Shown here piece after piece: positions 35,022 through 48,000 of a stretch of 64,000 bases of DNA. Position 1 is the first letter of the stretch. Every line of letters begins with the position of its first letter. The stretch covers positions 245,250,622 through 245,314,621 of the forward strand of contig NC_053039.3 in NCBI RefSeq assembly GCF_002575655.3, in the 5' to 3' direction. The position numbers were made by a program, and so were the translations under genes. The stretch is from Aegilops tauschii subsp. strangulata (taxonomy: Eukaryota; Streptophyta; Magnoliopsida; Poales; Poaceae). The notes under the pieces were generated by a model. The model was not told where the DNA came from. It made no database searches and was given only the letters and a program-made list of their open reading frames with translations.

Positions 35022-36772
35022 AGCATCCCCAAGCTTAATTCCTGCTCGTCCTCGAGTAGGTAAATGATAAAAATAGAAATTTTGATGTGGAATGCTACCT
35101 AGCATAATTTTCAAAGCAATTCTCTTTATTGTGGCATGAATGTTCAGATCCGAAAGATTCAAGACAAAAGTTTAAAATTGACATAAAAATAATAATACTT
35201 CAAGCATACTAACTAAGCAATTATGTCTTCTCAAAATAACATGGCCAAAGAAAGCTTATCCCTACAAAATCATATAGTTTGGCTATGCTTCATTTTCGTC
35301 ACACAAAAATGATCTCATCATGCACAACCCCGATGACAAGCCAAGCAATTGTTTAATACTTTAGTAATCTCAAACTTTTTTAACTTTCACGCAATACATG
35401 AGCGTGAGCCATGGACATACCACTGTGGGTGGAATAGAATATAATGATGGAGGTTGTGTGGAGAAGACAAACAAGGAGAAAGTCTCACATTGACGCGGCT
35501 AATCTACGGGCTAGGGAGATGCCCATCAATTGATGTCAATGCAAGGAGTAGGGATTGCCATGCAACGGATGCACTAGAGCTATAAATGTATGAAAGCTCA
35601 ACAAAAGAAACTAAGTGGGTGTGCATCCAAGTTGCTTGCTCACAAAGACCTAGGGCATTTGAGGAAGCCCATTGTTGGAATATACAAGCCAAGTTCTATA
35701 ATGAAAATTTCCCACTAGTATATGAAAGTGACAAAATGAGAGACTCTCTATCATGAAGATCATGGTGCTACTCTGAAGCACAAGTGTGGAAAAATGATAG
35801 TAGCATTGCCCCTTCTCTCTTTTTTTTGGGGCCTTCCTTTTTTATTTTTTTATTTCCTCACATGGGACAATGCTCTAATAATGATGATCATCACACTTCT
35901 AGTTATTTACAACTCAATGATTACAACTCGATACTAGAACAAGGTATGACTCTATATGAATGCCTCCGGCGGTGTACCGGGATGAGAAATGAATCAAGAG
36001 TGACATGTATGATAAATTATGCATGGTGGCTTTGCCACAAATACGATGTCAACTACATGATCATGCAAAGCAATATGACAATGATGAAGCGTGTCATAAT
36101 AAATGAAACGGTGGAAAGTTGCATAGCAATATATCTCGGAATGGCTATGGAAATGCCATAATAGGTAGGTATGGTGGCTGTTTTGAGGAAGATATAAGGG
36201 GGTTTATGTGTGATAGAGCATATCATATCACGGGGTTGGATGCACCGGCGAAGTTTGCACCAACTCTCAAGGTGAGAAAGGGCAATGCACGGTACCGAAG
36301 AGGCTAGCAATGATGGAAAGGTGAGAGTGCGTATAATCCATGGACTAAACATTAGTCATAAAGAACTCACATACTTATTGCAAAAATCTACTAGTCAGCA
36401 AAAACCAAGCATTACGCGCATGCTCCTAGGGGGATAGATTGGTAGGAAAAGACCATCGCTCGTCCCCGACCGCCACTCATAAGGATGACAATCAAAGAAC
36501 ACCTCATGTTTCAAATTTGTCACACAACGGTTACTATACGTGCATGCTACGGGACTTGCAAACCTCAACACAAGTATTTCTAAATTTCACAATTACTCAA
36601 CTATAACAACTCTAATATTACCATCTTCATATCTCAAAATAATCATCAAGTATCAAACTTCTCAAAGTATTCAATGCACTTTTATGAAAGTTTTTATTAT
36701 ACCCATCTTGGATGCCTATCATATTAAGACTAATTTTATGGCCAAGGCAAACTACCATGCTGTTCTAAAGGA

Positions 36773-36909
36773 CTCTCAAAATAATATAAGTGAAGCATGA
36801 GAGATCAATAATTTCTATAAAATAAAACCACCACCGTGCTCTAAAAGATATAAGTGAAGCACTAGAGCAAAATTATCTAGCTCAAAAGATATAAGTGAAG
36901 CACATAGAG
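36773..36909 (-). other. Stem-loop array with conserved loop (S2)
   Basis: CTCTCA 36773-36778 pairs with TGAGAG 36798-36803, and GCTCTA 36838-36843 pairs with TAGAGC 36863-36868, both around 19-base loops containing ATATAAGTGAAGCA. A third unit (36881-36909) has CTC/GAG only. Same architecture as S1. Confidence 0.6.
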
Positions 36910-37088
36910 TATTCTAATAAATTCCGATTCATGTGTGTCTCTCCCAAAAGGTGTGTACAGCAAGGATGATTGTGGTAAACTAAAAGGCAAAGAATCAAAT
37001 CATACAAAACGCTCCAAGCAAAACACATATCATGTGGTGAATAAAAATATAGCCTCAAGTAAAGTTACCGATGGACGAAAACGAAAGA

Positions 37089-37174
37089 GGGGATGCCTTC
37101 CGGGGCATCCCCAAGCTTAGGCTTTTGGTTGTCCTTGATTTTTACCTTGGGGTGCCTTGGGCATCCCCAAGCTT
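37089..37174 (-). other. GC hairpins containing PPT-like 14-mer (S2)
   Basis: GGGGATGCC 37089-37097 pairs with GGCATCCCC 37104-37112 around six bases. CTTGGGGTGCC 37146-37156 pairs with GGCATCCCCAAG 37160-37171, one bulge and a three-base loop. GCATCCCCAAGCTT is exact at 37105-37118 and 37161-37174. Confidence 0.65.
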
Positions 37175-37822
37175 AGGCTCTTGCCACTCCTTATTCCATA
37201 ATCCATCAAATCTTTACCCAAAACTTGAAAACTCCACAACACAAAACTCAACAGAAAATCTCATGAGCTCCGTTAGTATAAGAAAACAAATCACCACTTC
37301 AAGGTACTGTAATAAAATCATTATTTATTAATATTGGTGTTAAACCTACTGTATTCCAACTTCTCTATGGTTCATACCCCCCGATACTAGCCATAGATTC
37401 ATCAAAATAAGCAAACAACACACAAAAAACAGAACAGTCTGTAGTAATCTGTATCAAACGTATACTTCTGTAACTCCAAAAATTCTGAAATAAATTGGTG
37501 GACATGAGGAATTTATCTATTAATCATCTGCAAAAATAATCAACCTAATAGCACTCTCCAGTAAAAAAATGGCAGCTAAACTCGTGAGCGCTAAAGTTTC
37601 TGTTTTTTACAGCGAGATCGCAAAGACTTTCCCCAAGTCTTCCCAAAGGTTCTACTTGGCAAAAACACTAATTAAAACATAAAACCACATCTAAACAGAA
37701 GCTATATGAATTATTCATTACTAAACAGAAACAAAAAGCAAGAAACAAAAATAAAATTGGGTTGCCTCCCAACAAGCGCTATCGTTTAACGCCCCTAGCT
37801 AGGCATAAAGGCAAGAATAGAT

Positions 37823-39906
37823 CTAGGTATTGGCATCTTTGGTATGCAATCCATAAGTGGCTCTCATAATAGATTCATAAGATAATTTAATTTTCTTTCT
37901 AGGAAAGTGTTCCATGCCTTTCCTTAACGGAAATTGGAATCTAATATTTCCTTCTTTCATATCAATAATTGCACCAATCGTTCTAAGGAAAGGTCTACCA
38001 AGGATAATAGGACATGTAGGATTGCAATCTATATCAAGAACAATGAAATCTACGGGCACATAATTCCTATTTGCAACAATAAGAACATCATTAATCCTTC
38101 CCATAGGTTTCATAATGGTGGAATCCGCAAGATGCAAATTTAAAGAACAATCATCAAATTCACGGAAACCTAACACATCACACAAAGTTTTTGGAATCGT
38201 GGAAACACTAGCACCCAAATCACACAAAGCATAGCATTCATGATCTTTAATATTAATTTTAATAGTAGGTTCCCACTCATCATAAAGTTTTCTAGGGATA
38301 GAGACTTCTAGTTCAAGCTTTTCTTCATAAGATTGCATTAAAGCATCAACGATATGTTTAGTAAAAGCTTTATTTTGACTATAAGCATGAGGAAAATTTA
38401 ACACGAATCGCAACAAGGAAATACAATCTATTAAAGAACAATTATCATAATTAAATTCCTTGAAATCCAAAATAGTGGGTTCATTGCTATCTAAAGTTTT
38501 GACCTCTTCAATCCCACTTTTACCAATTTTTGCATCAAGATCTAAAAACTCTGAATCATTGGGACGCCTCTTAACTAAAGTTGACTCATCTCCAGTCCCA
38601 TCATTATCAAGATTCATATTTAAGAAAAAAGATTTAATAGTAGATACATCAATCAATTTTAGATCTTCATCATTATTATCATGAAAACTAGAAGAACACG
38701 CTTTCATAAAGCAATCTTTTTTTGCACACATCCTAGCGGTTCTTTTTTTTTTGCACTCATCAATGGAAATTCTCATGGCTTTGAGAGACTCATTGATATC
38801 ATGCTTAGGTGGAATAGATATAAGTTTCAAAGAATCAACATCAAGAGAAATTCTATCCACGTTCCTAGCCAACTCATCAATCTTAGGCAATTTTTCTTCA
38901 AGCAAAGCATTGAAATTATTTTGCAAAATCGTAAATTCTTTAACACTAATCTCAAAATCAGAGGGCATCTTATTAAAATTTCCATAACAGTTGTTGTAGG
39001 AATTACCATAATTATTAGAGGAATTACTAGGAAACGGCATAGGATTAAAGTTTCCTCTATACGCGTTGTTACCAAAATTGTTCCTACCAACAAAATTCAC
39101 ATCCATAGATTCATTATTATTCTCAATCAAAGTAGACAAAGCCATATCATTAGGATCAGAAGAAACACTCTTATTAGCAAACAATTTCATGAGTTCATCC
39201 ATCTTTCCACTCAAAACATTAATCTCTTCTATCGCATCAACTTTTTTACGAGTAGATCTTTTGGTGTGCCATTGAGAATAATTAACCATAATATTATCTA
39301 GGAGTTTAGTAGCTTCTCCTAAAGTGATTTCCATAAAAGTGCCTTCCGCGGCCGAATATCAAAGATTTCTAGAAGCAAAATTCAATCCGGCATAAATTTT
39401 TTGCATGATCATCCATAAATTCAAACCATGAGTAGGGCAATTATGAATCATTAATTTCATCCTCCCCCAAGATTGTGCAACATGCTCATGATCTAGTTGC
39501 TTAAAATTCATGATATCATTTCTAAGAGAGATGATCTTAGCGGGAGGAAAATACTTAGAGATAAAAGCATCTTTGCACTTATTCCATGAATCAATACTAT
39601 TTTTAGGCAAAGACGAAAACCAAGTTTTAGCACGATCTCTAAGAGAAAACGGAAATAGCTTCAATTTAACAATATCATTATCCACGTCTTTCTTCTTTTG
39701 CATATCACACAAATCAACAAAGTTGTTTAGATGTGTAGCGGCATCTTCACTTGGAAGGCCAAAGAATTGATCTTTCATGACAAGATTCAACAAAGCAGCA
39801 TTATTTCACAAGATTCACCATCGGTAACAGGAGCAATCGGAGTGCTAAGAAAATCATTGTTGTTGGTATTGAAAAATTCACACAATTTAGTATGGTCTTG
39901 AGCCAT
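37823..39906 (-). pseudogene. gag: Gag-aspartic protease of S2, frameshifted
   Basis: Minus-strand homologue of the S1 protein. The start ATG is at 39906 (MAQDHTKLCEF). The frame is lost near 39795, restored in another frame to about 39360, where a stop follows the sequence for ASRNL, and resumed from 39334 to the stop at 37823. The 37823-39334 part holds the linker and the protease with CDLGASVSTIP and GRPFL, the latter intact unlike S1. A run of T near 38747 (poly-Lys in sense) is another slippage site. Confidence 0.85.
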
Positions 39907-40102
39907 CGTGACAAACAATCCAACACACAAGCACACAAGAAGCAAGCGAAAAGAGTCGAACGGAAAAGAGGGCGAATAAAACGGCAAGGGTGAAGTGGGG
40001 GAGAGGAAAACGAGAGGCAAATGGCAAATTATGTAATGCGAGGGATAAGAGTTTGTGATGGGTACTTGGTATGTCTTGACTTGACTTGACTTGGCGTAAG
40101 CC

Positions 40103-40120
40103 TCCCTGGCAACGGCGCCA
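40103..40120 (-). other. S2 primer binding site (tRNA-Asp)
   Basis: The plus strand reads TCCCTGGCAACGGCGCCA: one mismatch from the tRNA-Asp 3' end. It is 11 bases from the LTR edge at 40132. Confidence 0.8.
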
Positions 40121-40131
40121 GAAATCCTTCT

Positions 40132-41685
40132 TGCTACCTCTTGAGCATGCGTTGGTTTTCCCTTGAAGAGGAAAGGGTGATGCAGCAAAGTAGCGTAAGT
40201 ATTTCCCTCAGTTTTTGAGAACCAATGTATCAATCCAGTAGGAGGTTACACGCAAGTCGCTCGTACCTGCACAAACAAATAAGAACCTTGCAACCAACGC
40301 GATAAAGGGGTTGTCAATCTTATCACGGCCACTTGCAAAAGTGAGATCTGATAGAGATAATAAGATAAATATTTTTGGTATTTTTATGATATAGATTGGA
40401 AAGTAAAGATTGCAAAATAAAAGATGGCAGAAATAGCAAATTGATAGGAAAATAATATGATGGAAGATAGACCCGGGGGCCATAGGTTTCACTAGTGGCT
40501 TCTCTCAAGATAGCATAATTTACGGTGGGTGAACGAATTACCGTCGAGCAATTGATAGAAAATCGCATAGTTATGAGAATATCTAGGCATGATCATGTAT
40601 ATAGGCATCACATCCGCGACAAGTAGACCGAAACGATTCTGCATCTACTACTATTACTCCACACATCGACCGCTATCCAGCATGCATCAGTATTAAGTTC
40701 ATAAGAACAGAATAACACATTAGGCAAGATGACATGATGTAGAGGGATAAACTCAAGCAATATGATATAAACCCCATCTTTTTATCCTCGATGGCAACAA
40801 TACAATACGTGCCTTGCTGCCCCTGCTGTCACTGGGAAAGGACACCGCAAGATTGAACCCAAAGCTAAGCACTTCTCCCATTGTAAGAAAGATCAATCTA
40901 GTAGGCCGAACCAAACTAATAATTCAAAGAGACTTGCAAAGATATCAAATCATACATATAAGAATTCAGAGAAGAACCAAATATTGTTCATAGATAATCT
41001 TGATCATAAACCCACAATTCATCGGATCCCGACAAACACACCGCAAAAAGAATTACATCAAATAGATCTCCAAGAAGATCGAGGAGAACTTTGTATTGAG
41101 ATCCAAAGAGAGAGAAGAAGCCATCTAGGTAATAACTATGGACCCGAAGGTCTGTGGTAAACTACTCACACATCATCAGAGAGGCTATGGTGTTGATGTA
41201 GAAGCCCTCCGTGATCGACTCCCCCTCCGGCGGAGCGCTGGAAAAGGCCCCAAGATGGGATCTCACGGATACAGAAGGTTGCGGCGGTGGAAATAGGGTT
41301 TCGTGGTGCTCTTGAATGTTTTCAGGGTATATGAGTATATATATGCGAAAGAAGTAGGTCGGTGGAGCCATGAGGGTCCCACGAGGGTGGGGGGCGCGCC
41401 TCCCTGCCTTGTGGCTTCCTCGTTGCTTCCTTGACATCCACTCCAAGTCTCCTAGATTGCGTTTGTTCCAAAAATAAATCTCCTGAAGGTTTCATTCCGT
41501 TTGATATTCCTTTTCTGCGAAACACTGAAATAGGCAAAAAAACAACAACTTGCACTAGGCCTTTGGTTAGTAGGTTAGTCCCAAAAATAATATAAAAGTG
41601 CATAGTAAAGCCCATTAAACATCCAAAACAGATAATATAATAGCATGGAACAATAAAAAATTATAGATAGGTTGGAGACGTATCA
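40132..41685 (-). repeat. S2 5' LTR
   Basis: 1554 bp, starting in plus coordinates with TGCTACCTCTTGAGC and ending GGAGACGTATCA. It is uninterrupted and shows the sequence into which S1 inserted in the other LTR. Confidence 0.88.
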
Positions 41686-41690
41686 CGTAC

Positions 41691-42025
41691 CCGTACTTTA
41701 TTAGATATGGTTCAAGCTATGATGTCTCTTACCGATTTACCACTATCATTTTGGGGTTATGCATTGGAGACAGCTGCATTCACGTTAAGTAGGGCACTGT
41801 CTAAATCCGTTGAGATGACACCGTATGAACTGTAGTTTGGAAAGAAACCTAAGCTGTCATTTCTTAAAGTTTGGGGTTGCGACACATATGTCAAAAGGCT
41901 TCAGCCTGATAAGCTCGAACCCAAATCGGAGAAGTGCGTCTTCACAGGATACCCTAAGGAAACAATTGGGTACACCTTCTACTACAGATCCGAAGGCAAG
42001 ATATTTGTTGCCAAGAATGGAAACT
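41691..42025 (+). pseudogene. Copia X1 gag-pol, second fragment
   Basis: Continues the integrase C-terminal part of X1 (TLLDMVQAMMSLTDLPLSFW onward) directly after the CGTAC duplication. A Trp codon has become TAG in YEL*FGKKPK near 41832. The fragment ends at AAACT (42021-42025), the target duplication of the Angela element. Confidence 0.85.
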
Positions 42026-43737
42026 TGTTGGAATATGCCCTAGAGGCAATAATAAAATGGTTATTATTATATTTCCTTGTCCGTGATAATTGTCTATTGT
42101 TCATGCTATAATTGTGTTATCCGGAAATCGTAATACATGTGTGAATACATAGACCACAACATGTCCCTAGTGAGCCTCTAGTTGACTAGCTCGTTGATCA
42201 ACAGATAGTCATGGTTTCCTGACTATGGGCATTGGATGTCATTGATAACGGGATCACATCATTAGGAGAATGATGTGATGGACAAGACCCAATCCTAAGC
42301 ATAGCACAAGATCGTGTAGTTCGTTTGCTAGAGCTTTTCCAAATGTTAAGTATCATTTCCTTAGACCATGAGATTGTGCAACTCCCGGATACCATAGGAG
42401 TGCTTTGGGTGTGCCAAACGTCACAACGTAACTGGGTGGCTATAAAGGTGCACTACGGGTATCTCCGAAAGTGTCTGTTGGGTTGGCACGAATCGAGACT
42501 GGGATTTGTCACTCCGTATGACGGAGAGGTATCTCTGGGCCCACTCGGTAATGCATCATCATAATGAGCTCAATGTGACCAAGTGTTTGGTCACGGGATC
42601 ATGCATTACGGTACGAGTAAAGTGACTTGCCGGTAACGAGATTGAACAAGGTATTGGGATACCGACGATCGAATCTCGGGCAAGTAACGTACCGATTGAC
42701 AAAGGGAATTGTATACGGGATTGATTGAATCCTCGACATCGTGGTTCATCCGATGAGATCATCGTGGAACATGTGGGAGCCAACATGGGTATCCAGATCC
42801 CGCTGTTGGTTATTGACCGGAGAGTCGTCTCGGTCATGTCTGCATGTCTCCCGAACCCGTAGGGTCTACACACTTAAGGTTCGGTGACGCTAGGGTTGTA
42901 GAGATATTAGTATGCGGAAATCCAAAAGTTGTTCGGAGTCCCGGATGAGATCCCGGACGTCATGAGGAGTTCCGGAATGGTCCGGAGGTGAAGAATTGTA
43001 TATAGGAAGTCCAGTTTCGGCCACCGGGAAAGTTTCGGGGGTCACCGGTATTGTACCGGGACCACCGGAAGGGTCCCCGGGGGTCCATCGGGTGGGGCCA
43101 CCTATCCCGGAGGGCCCCATGGGCTGAAGTGGGAGGGTAACCAGCCCCTGTTGGGCTGGTGCGCCCCCCTCGGGCCTCCCCCTGCGCCTAGGGTTGGAAA
43201 CCCTAGGGGTGGGGGGCGCCCCACTTGGCTTGGGGGGCAAGCCACCCCCTTGGCCGCCGCCCCCCCTTGGAGATTGGATCTCCTAGGGCCGGCGCCCCCC
43301 AGGGGCCCTATATAAAGAGGGGGAGGGAGGGCAGCCGCACCCAAGCCCCTGGCGCCTCCCTCCCCCTCCCGTGACACCTCTCCCTCTCGCTGAGCTTGGC
43401 GAAGCCCTGCCGAGATCCCCGCTGCTTCCACCACCACGCCGTCGTGCTGCTGGATCTCCATCAATCTCTCCCTCCCCCTTGCTGGATCAAGAAGGAGGAG
43501 ACGTCTTCCCCAACCGTACGTGTGTTGAACGCGGAGGTGCCGTCCGTTCGGCGCTCGGTCATTGGTGATTTGGATCACGACGAGTACGACTCCATCAACC
43601 CCAATCACTTGAACGCTTCCACTCGCGATCTACAAGGGTATGTAGATGCACTCTTTTCCCTCTCGTTGCTAGAAGACTCCATAGATTGTTCTTGGTGATG
43701 CGTAGAAATTTTTTAATTTCTGCAATGATCTCCAACA
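42026..43737 (+). repeat. Angela 5' LTR
   Basis: 1712 bp. CCTATATAAAGAGG near 43308 is a good TATA box. The GC-rich R/U5-like part follows. Confidence 0.92.
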
Positions 43738-45013
43738 GTGGCATCATGAGCTAGGTCTATGCATAGTTTCTATGCACGAGTAGAACACAAACTTGTTGTG
43801 GGCGTAGATGTTGTCAATTTTCTTGCCACTACTAGTCTTATCTTGTTTCGGCGGCATCGTGGGATGAAGCGGCCCGGACCGACCTTACACGTACGCTTAC
43901 GTGAGACAGGTTCCACCGACTGACATGCACTAGTTGCATAAGGTGGCTAGCGGGTGTCTGTCTCTCCCACTTTAGTCGGATCGGATTCGATGAAAAGGGT
44001 CCTTATGAAGGGTAAATAGAAATTGGCATATCACGTTGTGGTTTTGGCGTAGGTAAGAAACGTTCTTGCTAAGAAACCTATAGCAGCCACGTAAAAACTT
44101 GCAACAACAATTAGAGGACGCCTAACTTGTTTTTGCAGCATATGCCGTGTGATGTGATATGGCCAAAAGGATGTGATGAATGATATATGTGATGTATGAG
44201 ATTGATCATGTTCTTGTAATAGGAATCACGACTTGCATGTCGATGAGCATGACAACCGGCAGGAGCCATAGGAGTTGTCTTAATTTATTTATGACCTGCG
44301 TGTCAACATATAACGTCATGTAAATTACTTTACTTTATTGCTAAACCGTTAGCCATAGTAGTAGAAGTAATAAATGACGAGACAACTTCATGAAGACACG
44401 ATGATGGAGATCATGGTGTCATGCCGGTGACGACGATGATCATGGCGCCCCGAAGATGGAGATCAAAAGGAGCAAAATGATATTGGCCATATCATGTCAC
44501 TATTTGATTGCATGTGATGTTTATCATGTTTTACATCTTATTTGCTTAGAACGACGGTAGCTTAAATAAGATGATCCCTCGCAATAATTTCAAGAAAGTG
44601 TTCCCCCTAACTGTGCACCGTTGCGAAGGTTCGTTGTTTCGAAGCACCACATGATGATCGGGTGTGATAGATTCTAACGTTCGAATACAACGGGTGTAAG
44701 CCAGATTTACACACGCAATACACTTAGGTTGACTTGACGAGCCTAGCATGTACAGACATGGCCTCGGAACATGGAAGACCGAAAGGTCGAGCATGAGTCG
44801 TATAGAAGACACGATCAACATGAAGATGTTCACCGATGTTGACTAGTCCGCCTCACGTGATGATCGGACACGGCCTAGTTGACTCGGATCATGTTTCACT
44901 TAGATGACTAGAGGGATGTCTATCTGAGTGGGAGTTCATTGAATAATTTGATTAGATGAACTTAATTATCATGAACTTAGTCTAAAATCTTTACAATATG
45001 TCTTGTAGATCAA
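43738..45013 (+). other. Angela untranslated leader
   Basis: 1.28 kb with no gene. It begins with a non-canonical primer site GTGGCATCATGAGCTAGG. CACATGATGATCGG at 44648 and CACGTGATGATCGG at 44854 form a repeat pair 206 bases apart, conserved in X1 and X2. Confidence 0.7.
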
Positions 45014-48000
45014 ATGGCCCACGCTAATGTTGCCCTCAACTTCAACGCGTTCCTAGAGAAAACCAAGCTGAAAGATGATGGCAGCAACTATACGGACTGG
45101 GTCCGGAACCTGAGGATCATCCTTATAGCTGCCAAGAAAGATTATGTCCTAGAAGCACCGCTAGGTGACGCACCCATCCCAGAGAACCAAGACGTTATGA
45201 ACGCTTGGCAGCAGCGTGCTGATGATTACTCCCTCGTTCAGTGTGGCATGCTTTACAGCTTAGAACCGGGGCTCCAAAAGTGTTTTGAGCAACACGGAGC
45301 ATATGAGATGGTCGAAGAGCTGAAAATGGTTTTCCAAGCTCATGCCCGGGTCGAGAGATATGAAGTCTCCGACAAGTTTTTCAGTTGTAAGATGAAGGAA
45401 AATAGTTCTGTCAGTGAGCACATACTCAAAATGTCTGGGTTACACAACCGCTTAACTCAGCTGGGAGTTAATCTCCCGGATGACGCGGTCATTGACAGAA
45501 TCCTTCAGTCGCTTCCACCGAGCTACAAGAGCTTTGTGATGAACTTCAATATGCAGGGGATGGAAAAGACCATTCCTGAGGTATATTCAATGCTGAAATC
45601 AGCGGAGGTGGAGATCAAAAAGGAACATCAAGTGTTGATGGTGAATAAAACCACTAAGTTCAAGAAAGGCAAGGGTAAGAAGAACTTCAAGAAGGACGGC
45701 AAGGGAGTTGCCGCGCCCGGTAAGCCAGTTGCCGGGAAGAAGCCAAAGAATAGACCCAAGCCTGAGACTGAGTGCTTTTATTGCAAGGGAAGTGGTCACT
45801 GGAAGCGGAACTGCCCCAAGTACTTAGCGGACAAGAAGGCCGGCAACACCAAAGGTATATGTGATATACATGTTATTGATGTGTACCTTATCAGCACTCG
45901 TAGTAGCTCCTGGGTATTTGATACCGGTGCGGTTGCTCATATTTGTAACTCAAAGCAGTAGCTGCGGAATAAACGGAGACTGGCAAAGGACGAGGTGACG
46001 ATGCGCGTCGGGAATGGTTCCAAGGTCGATGTGATCGCCGTCGGCACGCTACCTCTACATTTACCTACGGGATTAGTTTTAAACCTCAATAATTGTTATT
46101 TAGTGCCAGCTTTGAGCATGAACATTGTATCAGGATCTCGTTTAATTCGAGATGGCTACTCGTTTAAATCCGAGAATAATGGTTGTTCTATTTATATGAG
46201 AGATATGTTTTATGGTCATGCCCCGCTGGTTAATGGTTTATTCTTAATGAATCTCGAACGTAGTGTTACACATATTCATAGTGTGAGTACCAAAAGATGT
46301 AAGGTTGATAATGATAGTCCCACATACTTGTGGCACTGCCGTCTTGGTCACATTGGTGTCAAGCGCATGAAGAAGCTCCATGCTGATGGACTTTTAGAGT
46401 CTCTTGATTACGAATCATTTGACACGTGCAAACCATGCCTCATGGGTAAGATGACCAAGACTCCGTTCTCCGGAACAATGGAGCGAGCAACCAACTTATT
46501 GGAAATCATACATACTGATGTGTGCGGTCCAATGAGTGTTAAGGCTCGCGGTGGCTATCGTTATGTTCTCACTCTCACTGATGACCTGAGTAGATATGGG
46601 TATGTCTACCTAATGAAACACAAGTCTGAGACCTTTGAAAAGTTCAAGGAATTTCAGAGTGAGGTTGAGAATCAACATGACAGGAAAATAAAATTCTTAC
46701 GATCAGATCGTGGAGGGGAATATTTGAGTCACGAATTTGGCACACACTTAAGGAAATGTGGAATAGTTTCACAACTCACGCCGCCTGGAACACCTCAGCG
46801 AAATGGTGTGTCCGAACGTCGTAATTGCACTCTATTGGATATGGTGCGATCTATAATGTCTCTTACCGATCTACCGCTCTCATTTTGGGGCTATGCTTTA
46901 GAGACTGCCGCATTCACTTTAAATAGGGCTTCGTCGAAATTCGTTGAGACGACACCGTATGAATTATGGTTTGGGAAGAAACCTAAGCTGTCGTTTCTAA
47001 AAGTTTGGGGATGCGATGCTTATGTCAAGAAACTTCAACCTGAAAAGCTCGAACCCAAGTCGGAAAAATGTGTCTTCATAGGATACCCTAAGGAAACCAT
47101 TGGGTATACCTTCTACCTCAGATCCGAAGGCAAGATCTTTGTTGCCAAGAACGGGTCCTTTCTGGAGAAAGAGTTTCTCTCGAAAGAAGTAAGTGGGAGG
47201 AAAGTGGAACTTGATGAAGCACTACCTCTTGAACCGGAAAGTAGCGCAGCTCAGGAAGATGTTCCTGTGGTGCCTGCACTGACTAGAGAGGAAGCTAATG
47301 ATGATGATCAAGGTACTTCGGATCAAGTTACTACTGAACTTCGTAGGTCCACGAGGACACGTTCCACACCAGAGTGGTATGGCAACCCTGTCCTGGAAAT
47401 CATGTTGTTAGACAATGGTGAACCTTCAAACTATGAAGAAGCAATGGCGGGCCCAGATTCCGACAAATGGCTAGAAGCCATGAAATCCGAGATAGGATCC
47501 ATGCATGAAAACGAAGTATGGACTTTGACTGACTTCCCAATGATCGGCGAGCCATAGAAAATAAATGGATCTTTAAGAAGAAGACAGACGCGGATGGTAA
47601 TGTGACCATCTATAAGGCTCGACTTGTCGCTAAGGGTTATCGACAAGTTCAAGGGGTTGACTACGATGAGACTTTCTCACCCGTAGCGAAGCTGAAGTCC
47701 GTCCGAATCATGTTAGCAATTGCCGCATTCTATGATTATGAGATATCGCAAATGGACGTCAAAACGGCATTCCTTAACGGCTTTCTTAAGGAAGAATTGT
47801 ATATGATGCAGCCAGAAGGTTTTGTCGATCCTAAGAATGCTAACAAGGTATGCAAGCTCCAGCGCTCCATCTATGGGCTGGTGCAAGCATCTCGGAGTTG
47901 GAACATTCGATTTGATGAGATGATCAAAGCGTTTGGGTTTACACAGACTTATGGAGAAGCCTGTGTTTGCAAGAAAGTGAGTGGGAGCTCTGTAGCATTT

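Larger units (their letters stand above)
35022..37822 (-). other. 3' non-coding internal region of S2
   Basis: Collinear with 29724-32540 of S1 in opposite orientation. It holds the 64-base conserved block at 36419-36482, the stem-loop array at 36773-36909 and GC hairpins at 37089-37174. No pol-like coding is seen. Confidence 0.7.
25139..41685 (-). mobile_element. Sabrina/WHAM-like Athila-lineage element S2
   Basis: Complete minus-strand element bounded by TGCTACCTC (25139) and GACGTATCA (41685), with target duplication CGTAC at 25134-25138 and 41686-41690. Its own length is about 8.2 kb after subtracting S1, which sits in its 3' LTR with duplication CTGCC. In sense the order is 5' LTR (41685-40132), tRNA-Asp primer site, gag-protease pseudogene, 2.8 kb of non-coding DNA, 3' LTR (35021-25139, split). 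There is no reverse transcriptase, RNase H or integrase, so it would need enzymes from another element. Confidence 0.88.

Noticed and set aside
38681..39301. 206-codon plus-strand frame
   Set aside because: Antisense shadow of the S2 gag-protease; the equivalent antisense frame occurs in S1.
43102..43608. 168-codon minus-strand frame, repeated near 50286-50612
   Set aside because: It lies inside both Angela LTRs in GC-rich DNA and is not a gene.
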